12,139 bases of DNA, from positions 1 to 12,139 of the forward strand of contig CAMDXR010000064.1 of assembly GCA_945877725.1 (NCBI GenBank), in the 5' to 3' direction. Shown in pieces: positions 1 through 8,525 of the stretch. Below the pieces are notes generated by a model that was not told the origin of the DNA, did not search any database, and was given only the letters and a program-made list of their open reading frames with translations. Both the position numbers and the translations under genes were made by a program. Source of the stretch: Limnohabitans sp. Rim8 (GTDB taxonomy: Bacteria > Pseudomonadota > Gammaproteobacteria > Burkholderiales > Burkholderiaceae_C). Each line of letters begins with the position of its first letter. Position 1 is the stretch's first letter.

Positions 1-228
1 TTTTTGGTCGCCCCCAAGGGCGCTGAGGTCACCGGGATCACAGAAACACCCGATGGACGCACCTTGTTTGTGAACATTCAGCACCCCGGTGAAGAGTCCA
101 AACCCCTGTCATCAGGATCGGCCCTGCAAAGCATGTGGCCCGGCAACCAGGGCGTGGGCCCCGCAGGCCGCCCCCGTTCGGCCACGATTGTGATCACACG
201 CCTAGACGGTGGGGTCATCGGTTTGTGA
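1..228 (+). CDS. PhoX-family (DUF839) phosphatase, C-terminal fragment
   Basis: This is the last 75 or so codons of a gene that begins before the window; the frame is open from base 1 and ends at TGA 226-228. The visible residues include GAEVTGITETPDGRTLFVN and then IQHPGE, which is the characteristic C-terminal stretch of PhoX/DUF839 proteins, calcium- and iron-dependent secreted alkaline phosphatases that release phosphate from organic esters. The last residues (TIVITRLDGGVIGL) also fit the family's end. A phosphatase directly upstream of the pst operon suits a phosphate-acquisition neighbourhood. The name comes from remembered family sequence; the catalytic residues lie outside the window, so activity cannot be judged. 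No clear terminator follows it. Confidence 0.8.
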   Translation, partial: FLVAPKGAEVTGITETPDGRTLFVNIQHPGEESKPLSSGSALQSMWPGNQGVGPAGRPRSATIVITRLDGGVIGL

Positions 229-269
229 AAAAAGAGGAATGTGTGTTGAAACCCGGTATAAATTTGGTT

Positions 270-298
270 TTGACACACTTCTGTCACATTACTGACCT
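270..298 (+). promoter_or_regulatory. Pho box array upstream of pstS
   Basis: Three 7-mers spaced exactly 11 bp apart can be read: TTGACAC (270-276), CTGTCAC (281-287) and CTGACCT (292-298). The middle one matches the PhoB half-site consensus CTGTCA(T/C) fully; the outer two match partly. An 11-bp repeat with 4-bp spacers is the known geometry of PhoB sites. A -10-like TAAAGT (298-303) lies 10 bp after the second unit, the usual PhoB promoter spacing, and would put the transcript start near 310. Direct control by the PhoB encoded at 4865-5560 is inferred. Confidence 0.75.
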
Positions 299-373
299 AA
301 AGTTATCCCTGTCGGCCATCGATGTGGCGGCACGAATTTTCCCAAATTGCACAAAACTGAACCAGGAGTTCAC

Positions 374-1393
374 ATGTTGAAATTGAAATCTTTTGTAGCT
401 GCCATTGGTCTGAGCGCACTTGCAGCGACCAGCTGGGCCGCTGACATCACTGGCGCTGGCGCTACTTTCCCCTATCCTATTTATGCCAAATGGGCTGAGG
501 CCTACAAAAAGGAAACCGGCACTGGTTTGAACTACCAATCCATTGGTTCATCGGGCGGTATCCGCCAGATTCGCGCCAAAACCGTGACTTTTGGTGCCAC
601 TGACGCCCCAGTTCCTGGCGCAGACCTGGACAAAGACGGCATGGTGCAGTTCCCCGCCATCATTGGTGGCACCGTGCCTGTGATCAACCTGGACGGTTTC
701 AAGCCCGGCGAATTGCGCATTACAGGCCCCCTCATGGCCGAAATGTTCATGGGCAAGATCACCAAGTGGAACGACGCCAAGTTTGCAGCCCTGAACCCCG
801 GCAAAACTTTGCCCGACCAAGCCATTACCGTGGTGCACCGCGCCGATGGTTCCGGCACCACCTACAACTGGACCGATTACCTGACCGCCATCAGCAAAGA
901 ATGGGCTGACTCTGTCGGCCGAGGCGCTGCCGTCAAGTGGCCTGCTGCTTCGTCTGTAGGCGGCAAGGGCAATGAGGGTGTGGCTGCCAACGTGAACCGT
1001 GTCAAAGGTGCGATTGGATACGTTGAATACGCCTACGTGAAGAAAAACAACATGAACTTCATGCAACTGCAAAATGCAGATGGCAAATACGTCAGCCCCG
1101 ATGACTTGACTTTTGCTGCCGCAGCAGCAGGCGCCGACTGGTTCAGCATGCCCGGCATGGGCATTTCAATGGTCAACGCCAAGGGCGCTACCAGCTGGCC
1201 AGTTAGCACGGCTTCTTTCATTTTGATGTACAAAGATCCAAGCGACAAAAACCTTTCTAAAGAAGCTCTTAAGTTTTTTGACTGGGCTTTCAAGAACGGC
1301 AAAAACATGGCCGCAGAACTCGATTACGTGGCCCTGCCTGACGCTTTGACCAAGCAAATTCGTGAACGTGTCTGGACACAGATCAAAAACTAA
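374..1393 (+). CDS. pstS: Phosphate ABC transporter, periplasmic phosphate-binding protein
   Basis: PstS captures inorganic phosphate in the periplasm and delivers it to the PstCAB permease. The start chosen is ATG 374, preceded by AGGAG at 364-368 with 5 nt spacing; an upstream in-frame start would add nine residues with no signal character. The 339-residue protein opens with a Sec signal peptide (basic MLKLK, hydrophobic core, likely cleavage after Ala22 in SWA-AD). Family motifs follow: GAGATFPYPIY (27-37), QSIGSSGG (55-62), TDAP (76-79) and HRADGSGTT (155-163), which form the phosphate site in known PstS proteins, and GGKGNEGV (196-203). Length is typical. It is first in the operon, behind a Pho box array, and is followed by a strong hairpin, which fits the usual excess of PstS over the permease subunits. 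Confidence 0.97.
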   Translation: MLKLKSFVAAIGLSALAATSWAADITGAGATFPYPIYAKWAEAYKKETGTGLNYQSIGSSGGIRQIRAKTVTFGATDAPVPGADLDKDGMVQFPAIIGGTVPVINLDGFKPGELRITGPLMAEMFMGKITKWNDAKFAALNPGKTLPDQAITVVHRADGSGTTYNWTDYLTAISKEWADSVGRGAAVKWPAASSVGGKGNEGVAANVNRVKGAIGYVEYAYVKKNNMNFMQLQNADGKYVSPDDLTFAAAAAGADWFSMPGMGISMVNAKGATSWPVSTASFILMYKDPSDKNLSKEALKFFDWAFKNGKNMAAELDYVALPDALTKQIRERVWTQIKN

Positions 1394-1434
1394 GCTGTCT
1401 TAAATGGATGTCGCTCAATAGGCATCCTGCAACA

Positions 1435-1464
1435 ATGCCCCATCATCGTCTGATGTTGGGGCAT
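1435..1464 (+). terminator. Hairpin between pstS and pstC (partial terminator or 3'-end stabiliser)
   Basis: An 8-bp stem pairs ATGCCCCA (1435-1442) with TGGGGCAT (1457-1464). After one T-T mismatch, 4 more pairs (1444-1447 with 1452-1455) close on a 4-nt loop. Only a short CTTT follows, so complete termination is unlikely. In pst operons such intergenic hairpins are thought to protect the abundant pstS message or reduce readthrough into pstC. The structure is directly visible; the role is inferred. Confidence 0.65.
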
Positions 1465-1508
1465 CTTTGCTGAAAGTGAACCCGATGCAGTTGTCTCAAG
1501 GAAACCTT

Positions 1509-2495
1509 ATGGACCCCATGGCCGTGGCAGACAGTGCGACCCAAGCCAACATGATGGCCGTGGTCAAGCGCCAACGTTTACAGGATTTTTTCTTTCACAA
1601 AATCACCATGGGTTTTTCCCTGCTGGTCTTGTGCGCCTTGATGGGCATCATCATCTCTTTGTTCATCAATGCTTGGCCTTCGTTTGCCAAATTCGGGGTG
1701 GGCTTTGTCTGGCGGGTGGAGTGGGACATCATCAACGGTGAATTTGGAGCTGCCATTGCCATTTTTGGTACCGTGATAAGTGCCTTGATTGCTTTGGTCA
1801 TTGCGGTGCCCTTGTCCTTTGGCATCGCATTGTTTTTGACCGAAACTTGCCCCACCTATTTGCGCCGCCCCCTGGGCACGGCCATTGAGTTGCTGGCCGC
1901 TGTGCCGTCCATCATTTACGGCATGTTCGGCTTGTTTATATTTGCACCTCTGTTTGCAGAATACGGTCAGCCCGCATTGCAGTCCACCCTGGGTCAAATG
2001 CCTCTGATAGGCAGTCTGTTTGGCGGGGCTATGAACGGTATTGGTATTTTGGCGGCCGGCATCATCCTGGCTTTCATGATCTTGCCTTTTATTGCCGCAG
2101 TGATGCGCGATGTGTTCGAGATCGTTCCGCCCATCCTGCGCGAGTCAGCCTATGGTTTGGGTTGCACCACTTGGGAGGTGGTCCGGAACATTGTTTTGCC
2201 TTACACCCAAAAAGGGGTCATTGGCGGTGTCATGTTGGGCTTGGGCCGTGCCCTGGGCGAAACCATGGCCGTGACCTTTGTGATCGGTAACTCTCAGCGC
2301 ATCAGTGCGTCGTTGTTTTCGCCCGGCACATCCATTGCATCCACTTTGGCCAATGAGTTTGGTGAAGCCGATGACTTCCACTTGACCACGCTGTTTGCGC
2401 TGGGCTTTTTACTGTTCGTGATCACTTTTGTGGTGTTGGCCTTGGCCAAGCTCATGATCGTTCGGGCAGAAAAAGCCAAAGGCACCAAGACTTAA
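1509..2495 (+). CDS. pstC: Phosphate ABC transporter permease PstC
   Basis: PstC is one of the two inner-membrane channel subunits of the phosphate importer and pairs with PstA. ATG 1509 is preferred because AAGGA lies at 1498-1502 with 6 nt spacing; ATG 1485 and TTG 1467 are in frame, but TTG 1467 lies just behind the hairpin. The 328-residue protein shows about six membrane segments (roughly 34-56, 83-111, 127-148, 177-200, 240-262, 292-316). The binding-protein-dependent permease EAA-type loop is visible from about 211 ([17 protein letters not shown]), followed by GRALGETMA (246-254), a strong PstC signature. The N-terminus is hydrophilic and cytoplasmic. It lies 13 bp before pstA. Confidence 0.96.
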   Translation: MDPMAVADSATQANMMAVVKRQRLQDFFFHKITMGFSLLVLCALMGIIISLFINAWPSFAKFGVGFVWRVEWDIINGEFGAAIAIFGTVISALIALVIAVPLSFGIALFLTETCPTYLRRPLGTAIELLAAVPSIIYGMFGLFIFAPLFAEYGQPALQSTLGQMPLIGSLFGGAMNGIGILAAGIILAFMILPFIAAVMRDVFEIVPPILRESAYGLGCTTWEVVRNIVLPYTQKGVIGGVMLGLGRALGETMAVTFVIGNSQRISASLFSPGTSIASTLANEFGEADDFHLTTLFALGFLLFVITFVVLALAKLMIVRAEKAKGTKT

Positions 2496-2508
2496 AAGGC
2501 CCGACCCC

Positions 2509-3357
2509 ATGAATCCAACTATTTATGCAAGACGCAAACGCGTCAACAAAATCGGCCTGACTTTGTCCATGATGGCCATGGCTCTGGGTTTGTTTGTGTT
2601 GTTGTGGATTTTGTTTGTGCTGTTTAAAAACGGCATCTCCGCCATCGACTGGGCCATGTTCACAGAATCCACCCCGGCTCCAGGGTCTGAGGGGGGTGGT
2701 TTGGCCAATGCCATTGTGGGCAGTTTCATGATGGTGCTGGTAACAGCATTGGTGAGCACGCCGATTGGCATTTTTGCGGGCGTTTACCTGGCCGAGTACG
2801 GCGATGAAAGCAAGACGGCCGAGCTGACGCGCTTTGTCACCGACATCATGTTGTCTGCTCCCTCTATTGTTTTGGGCCTGTTTGTTTACGCCATTTTGGT
2901 GGCTCAGGTGAAACATTTTTCGGGTTGGGCGGGTTCTTTGGCGCTGGCCTTGATTGCCATTCCGGTGGTGGTGCGCACCACTGAAAACATGTTGCGCTTG
3001 GTTCCAGGCAGTTTGCGTGAGGCGGCTTTTGCTTTGGGCGCACCGCGCTGGAAGGTGGCCACTTTTGTCACTTTGCGTGCCGCCAAGGCCGGTGTCATGA
3101 CCGGTTTGTTGTTGGCATTGGCCCGCATCAGCGGTGAAACCGCGCCCTTGCTGTTCACGGCCTTGAACAACCAATTCTTCTCTTGGGACATGAACGCGCC
3201 CATGGCCAATTTGCCTGTGGTCATTTTCCAGTTCGCCATGAGCCCCTATGACAACTGGGTCCGTCTGGCCTGGGGTGGGGCGCTGCTGATCACCCTGACC
3301 GTGCTGGTGCTGAACATTTTGGCGCGTGTGTTTTTTCGTGAAAAAGTCAAAGTCTGA
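2509..3357 (+). CDS. pstA: Phosphate ABC transporter permease PstA
   Basis: PstA is the second membrane subunit of the phosphate importer. The 282-residue protein begins with a positively charged cytoplasmic stretch (ARRKRVNK) and has about six hydrophobic segments (roughly 18-39, 68-92, 112-134, 142-157, 195-215, 255-276). The EAA-type loop that contacts the ATPase is seen at about 166-190 ([19 protein letters not shown]), and the following [14 protein letters not shown] (205-218) is the usual PstA signature. ATG 2509 has a weak, somewhat distant AAAAGG at 2494-2499, overlapping the pstC stop codon, so translation is probably coupled to pstC. The gap to pstB is 19 bp. Confidence 0.96.
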   Translation: MNPTIYARRKRVNKIGLTLSMMAMALGLFVLLWILFVLFKNGISAIDWAMFTESTPAPGSEGGGLANAIVGSFMMVLVTALVSTPIGIFAGVYLAEYGDESKTAELTRFVTDIMLSAPSIVLGLFVYAILVAQVKHFSGWAGSLALALIAIPVVVRTTENMLRLVPGSLREAAFALGAPRWKVATFVTLRAAKAGVMTGLLLALARISGETAPLLFTALNNQFFSWDMNAPMANLPVVIFQFAMSPYDNWVRLAWGGALLITLTVLVLNILARVFFREKVKV

Positions 3358-3376
3358 TTGAAAGACAAGGTTAACT

Positions 3377-4156
3377 ATGCCCAATTCCTCTTCACTCCCC
3401 CTCAAGAACGCGATCGAAATTCGCAATCTCAATTTTTTCTACGGAACCTTTAAAGGTCTCAAAAACGTCAATCTTGACATTGCCGAAAACAAGGTCACCG
3501 CCTTCATCGGGCCTTCGGGCTGCGGCAAATCCACTTTGTTGCGCACACTGAACCGCATGTACAGCCTGTATCCCGGGCAGCGTGCGGAGGGGCAGATCAA
3601 TTTTTATGGTCAGAACATTCTGGATACCAAGCAAGACCTGAACTTACTGCGCGCCCGTGTGGGCATGGTCTTTCAAAAGCCCACGCCTTTCCCGATGTCT
3701 ATATATGACAACATAGCGTTTGGTATTCGCCTCTATGAAAACCTGAGCCGGGCCGACATGGATGAGCGCGTGGAATGGGCTTTGTCCAAGGCCGCCATTT
3801 GGAACGAAGTGAAAGACAAACTGGGCCAAAGCGGTTTGTCGCTTTCAGGCGGGCAGCAGCAACGTCTTTGCATTGCCCGCTCGGTGGCGGTCAAGCCTTC
3901 GGTGATCTTGCTCGATGAACCTACTTCGGCCCTCGATCCCATCTCTACCGCCAAAGTCGAAGAGTTGGTGAGTGAATTGAAGAAAGATTACACCGTGGCC
4001 ATCGTCACGCACAACATGCAACAGGCGGCGCGTGTATCGGATTTCACGGCCTACATGTATCTGGGGGAATTGATGGAGTTTGGTCAGACCGAACAAATCT
4101 TTATGAAGCCAGCACGCCAAGAGACTGAAGATTACATTACTGGCCGTTTCGGCTGA
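3377..4156 (+). CDS. pstB: Phosphate ABC transporter ATP-binding protein PstB
   Basis: PstB is the cytoplasmic ATPase that powers phosphate import through PstCA. All nucleotide-binding elements are present in the 259-residue protein: Walker [10 protein letters not shown] (45-53), Q-loop at Gln100 ([18 protein letters not shown], the PstB-specific wording), ABC signature LSGGQ (156-160), Walker B VILLDE (176-181), D-loop SALD and switch His212 ([13 protein letters not shown]). The C-terminus (EDYITGRFG) is typical of the family. ATG 3377 follows AAGG (3367-3370) with 6 nt spacing. It lies between pstA and phoU in the conserved order, so the assignment is secure. Confidence 0.98.
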   Translation: MPNSSSLPLKNAIEIRNLNFFYGTFKGLKNVNLDIAENKVTAFIGPSGCGKSTLLRTLNRMYSLYPGQRAEGQINFYGQNILDTKQDLNLLRARVGMVFQKPTPFPMSIYDNIAFGIRLYENLSRADMDERVEWALSKAAIWNEVKDKLGQSGLSLSGGQQQRLCIARSVAVKPSVILLDEPTSALDPISTAKVEELVSELKKDYTVAIVTHNMQQAARVSDFTAYMYLGELMEFGQTEQIFMKPARQETEDYITGRFG

Positions 4157-4169
4157 TCAGGAGAACACC

Positions 4170-4868
4170 ATGGAAAAACATATTTCTAGCCAGTTTGATG
4201 CCGATTTGACCAATGTGTCATCGCGTGTCTTGGAGCTTGGCGGCTTGGTTGAATCCCAAACGCGACATGCGGTCTATGCATTGGCGCAGTTCAGCCTGGA
4301 GGTGGCCGATCAAGTCATTGCCACAGAAAAGCAGGTCAATACCTTAGAGGTCGAAATTGACGCCGAGTTGGCCACCATCATTGCCCGGCGTCAGCCTACG
4401 GCGCGTGATTTGCGCTTGTTAATGGCCATCTCCAAAATTACCGGAAACTTGGAGAGGGCGGGTGACGAAGCTGAGCGCATTGCGCGCATGGTCAAAAAGA
4501 TTCTGGAACAGGGCAGTCCTCGCAACTTGCCATCTTCTGAGTTGCGCATCGCCTCGGATTTGGCCTCGGGCTTGTTGCGCAAAGCTTTGGATGCGTTTGC
4601 CCGCTTGGATGTGAGCACGGCACTGGTGATCCTGAAAGAAGACGATCTGATTGACGCCGAGTTCAATGGCTTTGTCCGCAAGCTGATCACCTACATGATG
4701 GAAGACCCGCGCACCATTTCGGCCAGCCTAGATTTGTTGTTTGTGGCCAAGGCGATTGAACGCATTGGCGACCATGCCAAAAATATTGCTGAATTTGTGA
4801 TTTATGTGGTGAAGGGCTCTGATGTGCGCCACACCGCCCTGACGGAAATCGAAAAAGCGGTCCGATGA
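4170..4868 (+). CDS. phoU: Phosphate signalling regulator PhoU
   Basis: PhoU links the Pst transporter to the PhoR kinase and keeps the Pho regulon off when phosphate is plentiful; in known systems it contacts PstB and the PAS domain of PhoR. The 232-residue protein has the expected two helical PhoU repeats, each ending in a metal-binding type motif: LERAGDEAERIA (94-105) and IERIGDHAKNIAEFV (196-210). Start ATG 4170 has CAGGAG at 4158-4163 with 6 nt spacing. It follows pstB by 13 bp, and its stop codon overlaps the phoB start (ATGA, 4865-4868), indicating translational coupling to the two-component pair. Confidence 0.97.
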   Translation: MEKHISSQFDADLTNVSSRVLELGGLVESQTRHAVYALAQFSLEVADQVIATEKQVNTLEVEIDAELATIIARRQPTARDLRLLMAISKITGNLERAGDEAERIARMVKKILEQGSPRNLPSSELRIASDLASGLLRKALDAFARLDVSTALVILKEDDLIDAEFNGFVRKLITYMMEDPRTISASLDLLFVAKAIERIGDHAKNIAEFVIYVVKGSDVRHTALTEIEKAVR

Positions 4869-5560
4869 AAAGTTTGCCGAGAATCCTGATCGTTGAGGAC
4901 GAGTCGGCCATTGCCGAGTTGATCTCAGTGAATTTGCGACACAACGGTTTTCAACCCGTCTGGGCCATGGATGCGGAGTCGGCCCAGCGCGAGCTGGATG
5001 AAATATTGCCCGATGTGATCTTGCTGGACTGGATGCTGCCTGGCGAAAGCGGCTTAACTTTGGCCCGCCGTTGGCGCAATTCAACGCGGACCAAAGCGGT
5101 CCCGATTTTGATGCTGACTGCCCGTGGTGATGAGGCGGATCGCGTGGCCGGGCTGGATGCAGGAGCCGACGATTACATTGTCAAACCGTTCTCGCCGAGG
5201 GAGTTGTTGGCGCGTATTCGGGCTGTCTTGCGTCGGCGTGTCCCAGAATCGACCGGAGGGGTGGTCAAAATTGGGGCGCTGCAGCTGGATGCCGATACTT
5301 ACCGTGTCAGTTGGCAAGAAAAACCACTCAAAGTAGGGCCTACAGAGTTCAAGCTTTTGCAGTACCTGATGCGCCACCCCGAGAGGGTGCACAGCCGTGG
5401 CATGTTGCTTGACAAAGTTTGGGGCGACCACGTTTATATTGAAGAAAGAACCGTGGATGTGCATGTCAAGCGTTTGCGTGAGTCCTTGGGCGATGCAGGC
5501 AGCTTGATTGAAACCGTGCGCGGTGCCGGCTACCGTTTGACTTCTGCACCTGTGGCGTGA
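4865..5560 (+). CDS. phoB: Phosphate regulon response regulator PhoB
   Basis: PhoB is the DNA-binding response regulator that activates phosphate-starvation genes by binding Pho boxes. The 231-residue protein has a receiver domain (about 5-120) with the acidic pair Glu11/Asp12, phosphoacceptor Asp55 (LLDWMLPGESG), Thr85 (MLTARGDE) and Lys107 (IVKPFSP). An OmpR-type winged helix follows (about 133-227) with recognition helix EERTVDVHVKRLRESL (193-208) and the closing ETVRGAGYRL wing. The WMLPG wording after the Asp and the gene context distinguish it from other OmpR-family regulators. Its own Pho-box-like targets appear at 270-298, 6975-6992, 11011-11028 and 11072-11089 in this window (inference). 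Confidence 0.97.
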   Translation: MKSLPRILIVEDESAIAELISVNLRHNGFQPVWAMDAESAQRELDEILPDVILLDWMLPGESGLTLARRWRNSTRTKAVPILMLTARGDEADRVAGLDAGADDYIVKPFSPRELLARIRAVLRRRVPESTGGVVKIGALQLDADTYRVSWQEKPLKVGPTEFKLLQYLMRHPERVHSRGMLLDKVWGDHVYIEERTVDVHVKRLRESLGDAGSLIETVRGAGYRLTSAPVA

Positions 5561-5566
5561 TTTGCG

Positions 5567-6964
5567 ATGTTGACAACGGCTTTTGAAATGTTGGCACTGG
5601 CTTTTGTGGTGGCCATCCCGGTCTGGATTTTCGGGGGGCCGGTTTGGGCCTTGTGGAGTGCCGTGCTGGTGTTGGCAGTCTTTTCTCTTCGCATTGTCTG
5701 GAAGGTCAGGCGACTGGAGCACTGGTTGTCGCAGCCTGACTGGCGATCAGAGATGCCCTGGAAAGGTGTTTGGGGCGAAATTGTTCAGCGAATTCAGCGT
5801 CAGTTGCGCCAAAACGATAAACAACTGACCACCAGCGAGCAGCAACTGCAATATTTTTTGCAGGCCATACAAGCCTCTCCAAATGGCGTGACCTTGCTGG
5901 ACACCGAGGGGCGCATTGAATGGTGCAACGCCACCGCCAGCAGTCATTTGGGGCTGGATGCAAAAAGAGATGTGAAGCAGCACATCGTGCATTTGTTGCG
6001 CGACCCTGTTTTTTCTAAATATTTTGCGCAGGATTTTCACGACACCGAGGTCATCATCGATGGCCGCACCACCTCTTTGACCCAAAGCCCGAAGTTGTCC
6101 ATTCAGTTGCACGCATATGGCGATGGGCAGCATATGCTCTTGAGTCGCGACATCACGCTGGTGACTTTGGCTGACGCCATGCGGCGGGATTTTGTGGCCA
6201 ACGTGTCCCATGAAATTCGAACGCCTTTGACGGTGTTGAGCGGTTTTGTTGAGACGATGCTCTCTATTCCCATGCCAGAGCGTGAGCAGCATCGGTATCT
6301 AGAACTGATGTCGGTGCAGGCTGAGCGCATGCAAAGTCTGGTGGCTGACTTGTTGACCCTGTCGCAGCTTGAGGGGAGCTTGCCGCCAGGCACCCATGAA
6401 ACAGTGGACTTGCCCGAATTGATGCACCAAGTGCAGACCGATGCCGTCGCTTTGTCTGCGGTGTTGGCGGGCCAGCAGGGCCAACTTGTTTATGAGGGCA
6501 TGGACGGACATCAAGATCAGGGGGAGGGCCAGGGCCAAGATGGCGAGGTGCGAGGGCCTGTGCACCATCTGGTGTTTGAGGCCTGTCCACCATGGGCTTT
6601 GCTCGGGGTTCGATCAGAGATTTTGAGCGCTATTTCCAATCTGGTGAGTAACGCGGTGCGCTACACCCCGCCTAACGGTACGGTGCGGGTGAGTTGGACC
6701 CAAGCTGCTGATCTCACCGTTTTCTCGGTCACTGACACCGGGCCGGGTATTGCCCCGGAGCATTTGCCTAGGTTGTCAGAGCGTTTTTATCGGGTAGATA
6801 GAAGTCGCTCGCGTGAGACTGGAGGCACAGGCTTAGGTCTTGCTATTGCCAAACACGTTGCTCAACGGCATGGTGGTGAGCTTCGAATCCAGAGCCAAGT
6901 AGGTCAAGGCTCGACGTTTATGCTTTGTTTTCCTGCCAGCAGAATCGAGCTCTTAAGCGACTGA
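5567..6964 (+). CDS. phoR: Phosphate regulon sensor histidine kinase PhoR
   Basis: PhoR phosphorylates PhoB under phosphate limitation and dephosphorylates it otherwise. The 465-residue protein has a two-segment N-terminal membrane hairpin (about 5-24 and 27-46), no large periplasmic sensor, a basic linker (KVRRLEHWL), a PAS domain (about 90-195), the phosphoacceptor His215 in FVANVSHEIRTPLTVLSG, a dimerisation region to about 272, and a HATPase domain with Asn358/Asn362 (ISNLVSNAVRYTP), DTGPGI (390-395) and GGTGLGL (419-425). Odd: residues about 311-335 are a Gly/Gln/Asp-rich insert (GMDGHQDQGEGQGQDGEV) at the entry of the ATPase domain, not usual in PhoR. ATG 5567 has no clear ribosome binding site and lies 6 bp after phoB, so coupling to phoB is likely. 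Confidence 0.95.
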   Translation: MLTTAFEMLALAFVVAIPVWIFGGPVWALWSAVLVLAVFSLRIVWKVRRLEHWLSQPDWRSEMPWKGVWGEIVQRIQRQLRQNDKQLTTSEQQLQYFLQAIQASPNGVTLLDTEGRIEWCNATASSHLGLDAKRDVKQHIVHLLRDPVFSKYFAQDFHDTEVIIDGRTTSLTQSPKLSIQLHAYGDGQHMLLSRDITLVTLADAMRRDFVANVSHEIRTPLTVLSGFVETMLSIPMPEREQHRYLELMSVQAERMQSLVADLLTLSQLEGSLPPGTHETVDLPELMHQVQTDAVALSAVLAGQQGQLVYEGMDGHQDQGEGQGQDGEVRGPVHHLVFEACPPWALLGVRSEILSAISNLVSNAVRYTPPNGTVRVSWTQAADLTVFSVTDTGPGIAPEHLPRLSERFYRVDRSRSRETGGTGLGLAIAKHVAQRHGGELRIQSQVGQGSTFMLCFPASRIELLSD

Positions 6965-6969
6965 ATAAA

Positions 6970-6987
6970 AGTCAAAATGATTTGACT
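6970..6987. repeat. Inverted repeat behind phoR, overlapping a Pho half-site
   Basis: Perfect 7-bp arms AGTCAAA (6970-6976) and TTTGACT (6981-6987) flank 4 nt (ATGA). It begins six bases after the phoR stop codon. No T-run follows, so it is a poor intrinsic terminator and could instead be an operator. The 8-mer GTCAAAAT recurs at 7013-7020, 42 bp downstream (about four helical turns), joined to the palindrome TTGACGTCAA (7008-7017). Confidence 0.5.
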
Positions 6988-6992
6988 GTCAT
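6975..6992 (+). promoter_or_regulatory. Possible Pho box upstream of ugd
   Basis: The unit CTGTCAT at 6986-6992 is a perfect PhoB half-site. The unit 11 bp upstream, AAATGAT (6975-6981), matches only about 3 of 7. A -10-like TTGAAT (7003-7008) lies 10 bp downstream, the spacing expected of a PhoB-activated promoter, and would give a leader of about 50 nt before the ugd start. The single perfect half-site could occur by chance, so confidence is moderate to low. Confidence 0.45.
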
Positions 6993-7064
6993 CCTAAATT
7001 CTTTGAATTGACGTCAAAATTTCATTTTAGAAATGAATCATTAGCTCCAACAAGGAGTTCATTG

Positions 7065-8525
7065 ATGAAAGTCACCATCATAGGTTCTGGCTACGTTGGG
7101 TTGGTGACAGGTGCTTGCCTGTCTGACTTAGGTTTCAAGGTTGTTTGCCTTGATAAAGACGAAGAAAAAATAAGACGTTTGCAAGCAGGCGATGTCCCCA
7201 TTTACGAACCAGGTCTAAAAGAGTTACTGACTAGAAATTGTGCCGAAGGTCGCATTCTTTTTACTTCTGATGTATGTGAAGCCATTGAGCACGGCGATGT
7301 TTTATTCATTGCAGTTGGTACACCGCCCTCGGAGGACGGTTCTGCCGATTTAGGTCATGTAGTAGATGTAGCTTCAATGATTGGCCGTCACCTCAATGAT
7401 TTCAAGTTAGTGGTCAACAAGTCCACTGTGCCGGTGGGTACGGCAGATCTTGTACGTGCTGCGATTGCGCATGAACTCTCGCAAAGAGACTTGCCATACG
7501 AACTATTTGATGTAGTCTCAAATCCCGAGTTTCTAAAGGAAGGCGCTGCAATTGATGATTTCATGCGGCCAGACCGGATTGTGATTGGGGTCGATGAGGG
7601 GGTGAACAAGGCTAAAAGCAATCGCATGATGGGCGATCTTTACGCCAGTTTCAACCGACACCACTCACGTACAGTTTGGATGGATGTACGAAGTGCTGAA
7701 TTGACAAAGTATGCCGCCAACGCAATGTTGGCAACACGTATCTCGTTCATGAACGAAATTGCCAACTTGGCCGATGAGTTGGGGGCTGATGTTGAGTACA
7801 TTCGCCGAGGGATCGGAGCAGACAGCCGAATAGGACACAGTTTTTTATATGCTGGGTGTGGTTATGGTGGAAGTTGCTTTCCAAAAGATACGCGCGCCTT
7901 GATGAGTACAGCCAGGGCGCATGGCAAAGTCATGAGACTGGTCAGTGCTGCAGAGCAAGTCAATGGAGATCAAAAGTTGTTGTTGGTAAATCGCTTGGTA
8001 CAGCGTATCGGTTCGGATTTAACAGGTAAAAAGCTTGCAATATGGGGTTTGTCTTTCAAACCCAACACAGACGACATGCGTGAAGCGACAAGTCGCGTTG
8101 TGATTAGAGATTTATTGACAAGAGGTGCTCATGTCAGTGCTTATGACCCGGTGGCCGGAGCAGAGGCGATTCTCGCATTAAGAACAGATTGTCAAGACCA
8201 ACCAGAATTACTGGATCGTTTTGAGGTGGTGTCTGAAGATATGCAAGCTCTGAAGGGTGCCGATGCGCTAATGGTATTGACCGAATGGAAGGTTTTCCAC
8301 AATCCGGATTTTCAACTTATGAAAAAAATGATGCGTTGCCCCTTTATTTTGGATGGTCGCAATTTATACAACCCTGAGACGCTTAGTGAGTTGGGAATTG
8401 CTTATCAAGGCGTTGGTCGGCGCAACGATTTAGTTCAACTACTGACGTTTAATGACTCACATGATTCATTTCCTGTAACGCCTGCATCAATTACACAAGA
8501 GCTCGATTTGAGTGTTGATGCCTAA
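7065..8525 (+). CDS. ugd: UDP-glucose 6-dehydrogenase
   Basis: Ugd oxidises UDP-glucose to UDP-glucuronate with two NAD+, supplying glucuronate for polysaccharides or glucuronosyl lipids. Start ATG 7065 follows AAGGAG (7052-7057) with 7 nt spacing; earlier in-frame starts are unsupported. The 486-residue protein shows the N-terminal NAD-binding motif GSGYVG (7-12), [13 protein letters not shown] (84-96), NKSTVPVGT (118-126), the family block NPEFLKEG (153-160), Lys215 in ELTKYAANA, and catalytic Cys271 in [16 protein letters not shown], then a second Rossmann domain (about 320-455). After DLVQLL the chain carries some 26 extra residues (to SVDA), longer than many family members. Its 3' end overlaps the lplT-like gene by 8 bp. 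Codons such as ATA, AGA and TTA are more common here than in the pst genes. Confidence 0.96.
   Translation: MKVTIIGSGYVGLVTGACLSDLGFKVVCLDKDEEKIRRLQAGDVPIYEPGLKELLTRNCAEGRILFTSDVCEAIEHGDVLFIAVGTPPSEDGSADLGHVVDVASMIGRHLNDFKLVVNKSTVPVGTADLVRAAIAHELSQRDLPYELFDVVSNPEFLKEGAAIDDFMRPDRIVIGVDEGVNKAKSNRMMGDLYASFNRHHSRTVWMDVRSAELTKYAANAMLATRISFMNEIANLADELGADVEYIRRGIGADSRIGHSFLYAGCGYGGSCFPKDTRALMSTARAHGKVMRLVSAAEQVNGDQKLLLVNRLVQRIGSDLTGKKLAIWGLSFKPNTDDMREATSRVVIRDLLTRGAHVSAYDPVAGAEAILALRTDCQDQPELLDRFEVVSEDMQALKGADALMVLTEWKVFHNPDFQLMKKMMRCPFILDGRNLYNPETLSELGIAYQGVGRRNDLVQLLTFNDSHDSFPVTPASITQELDLSVDA

Noticed and set aside
257..263. TATAAAT resembling a -10 element upstream of pstS
   Set aside because: No -35 or Pho box at the right distance upstream; the Pho array lies downstream of it, so it is unlikely to be the pstS promoter.
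548..1072. Open frame of 174 codons on the - strand inside pstS
   Set aside because: Antisense to conserved pstS sequence, no motif, no ribosome binding site.
2452..3432. Long open frame of 326 codons on the - strand covering pstA
   Set aside because: It lies antisense to a complete, well-conserved pstA, and its product is a Gln/His/Gly-rich string with no recognisable domain; it is a by-product of pstA codon use.
5081..5722. Open frame of 213 codons on the - strand across phoB and phoR
   Set aside because: Spans two real genes antisense, with low-complexity His/Gln content and no domain.
7008..7017. TTGACGTCAA as a possible -35 for ugd
   Set aside because: TTGACG fits a -35, but no good -10 lies 16-18 bp downstream; kept only as a palindrome in the ugd upstream region.
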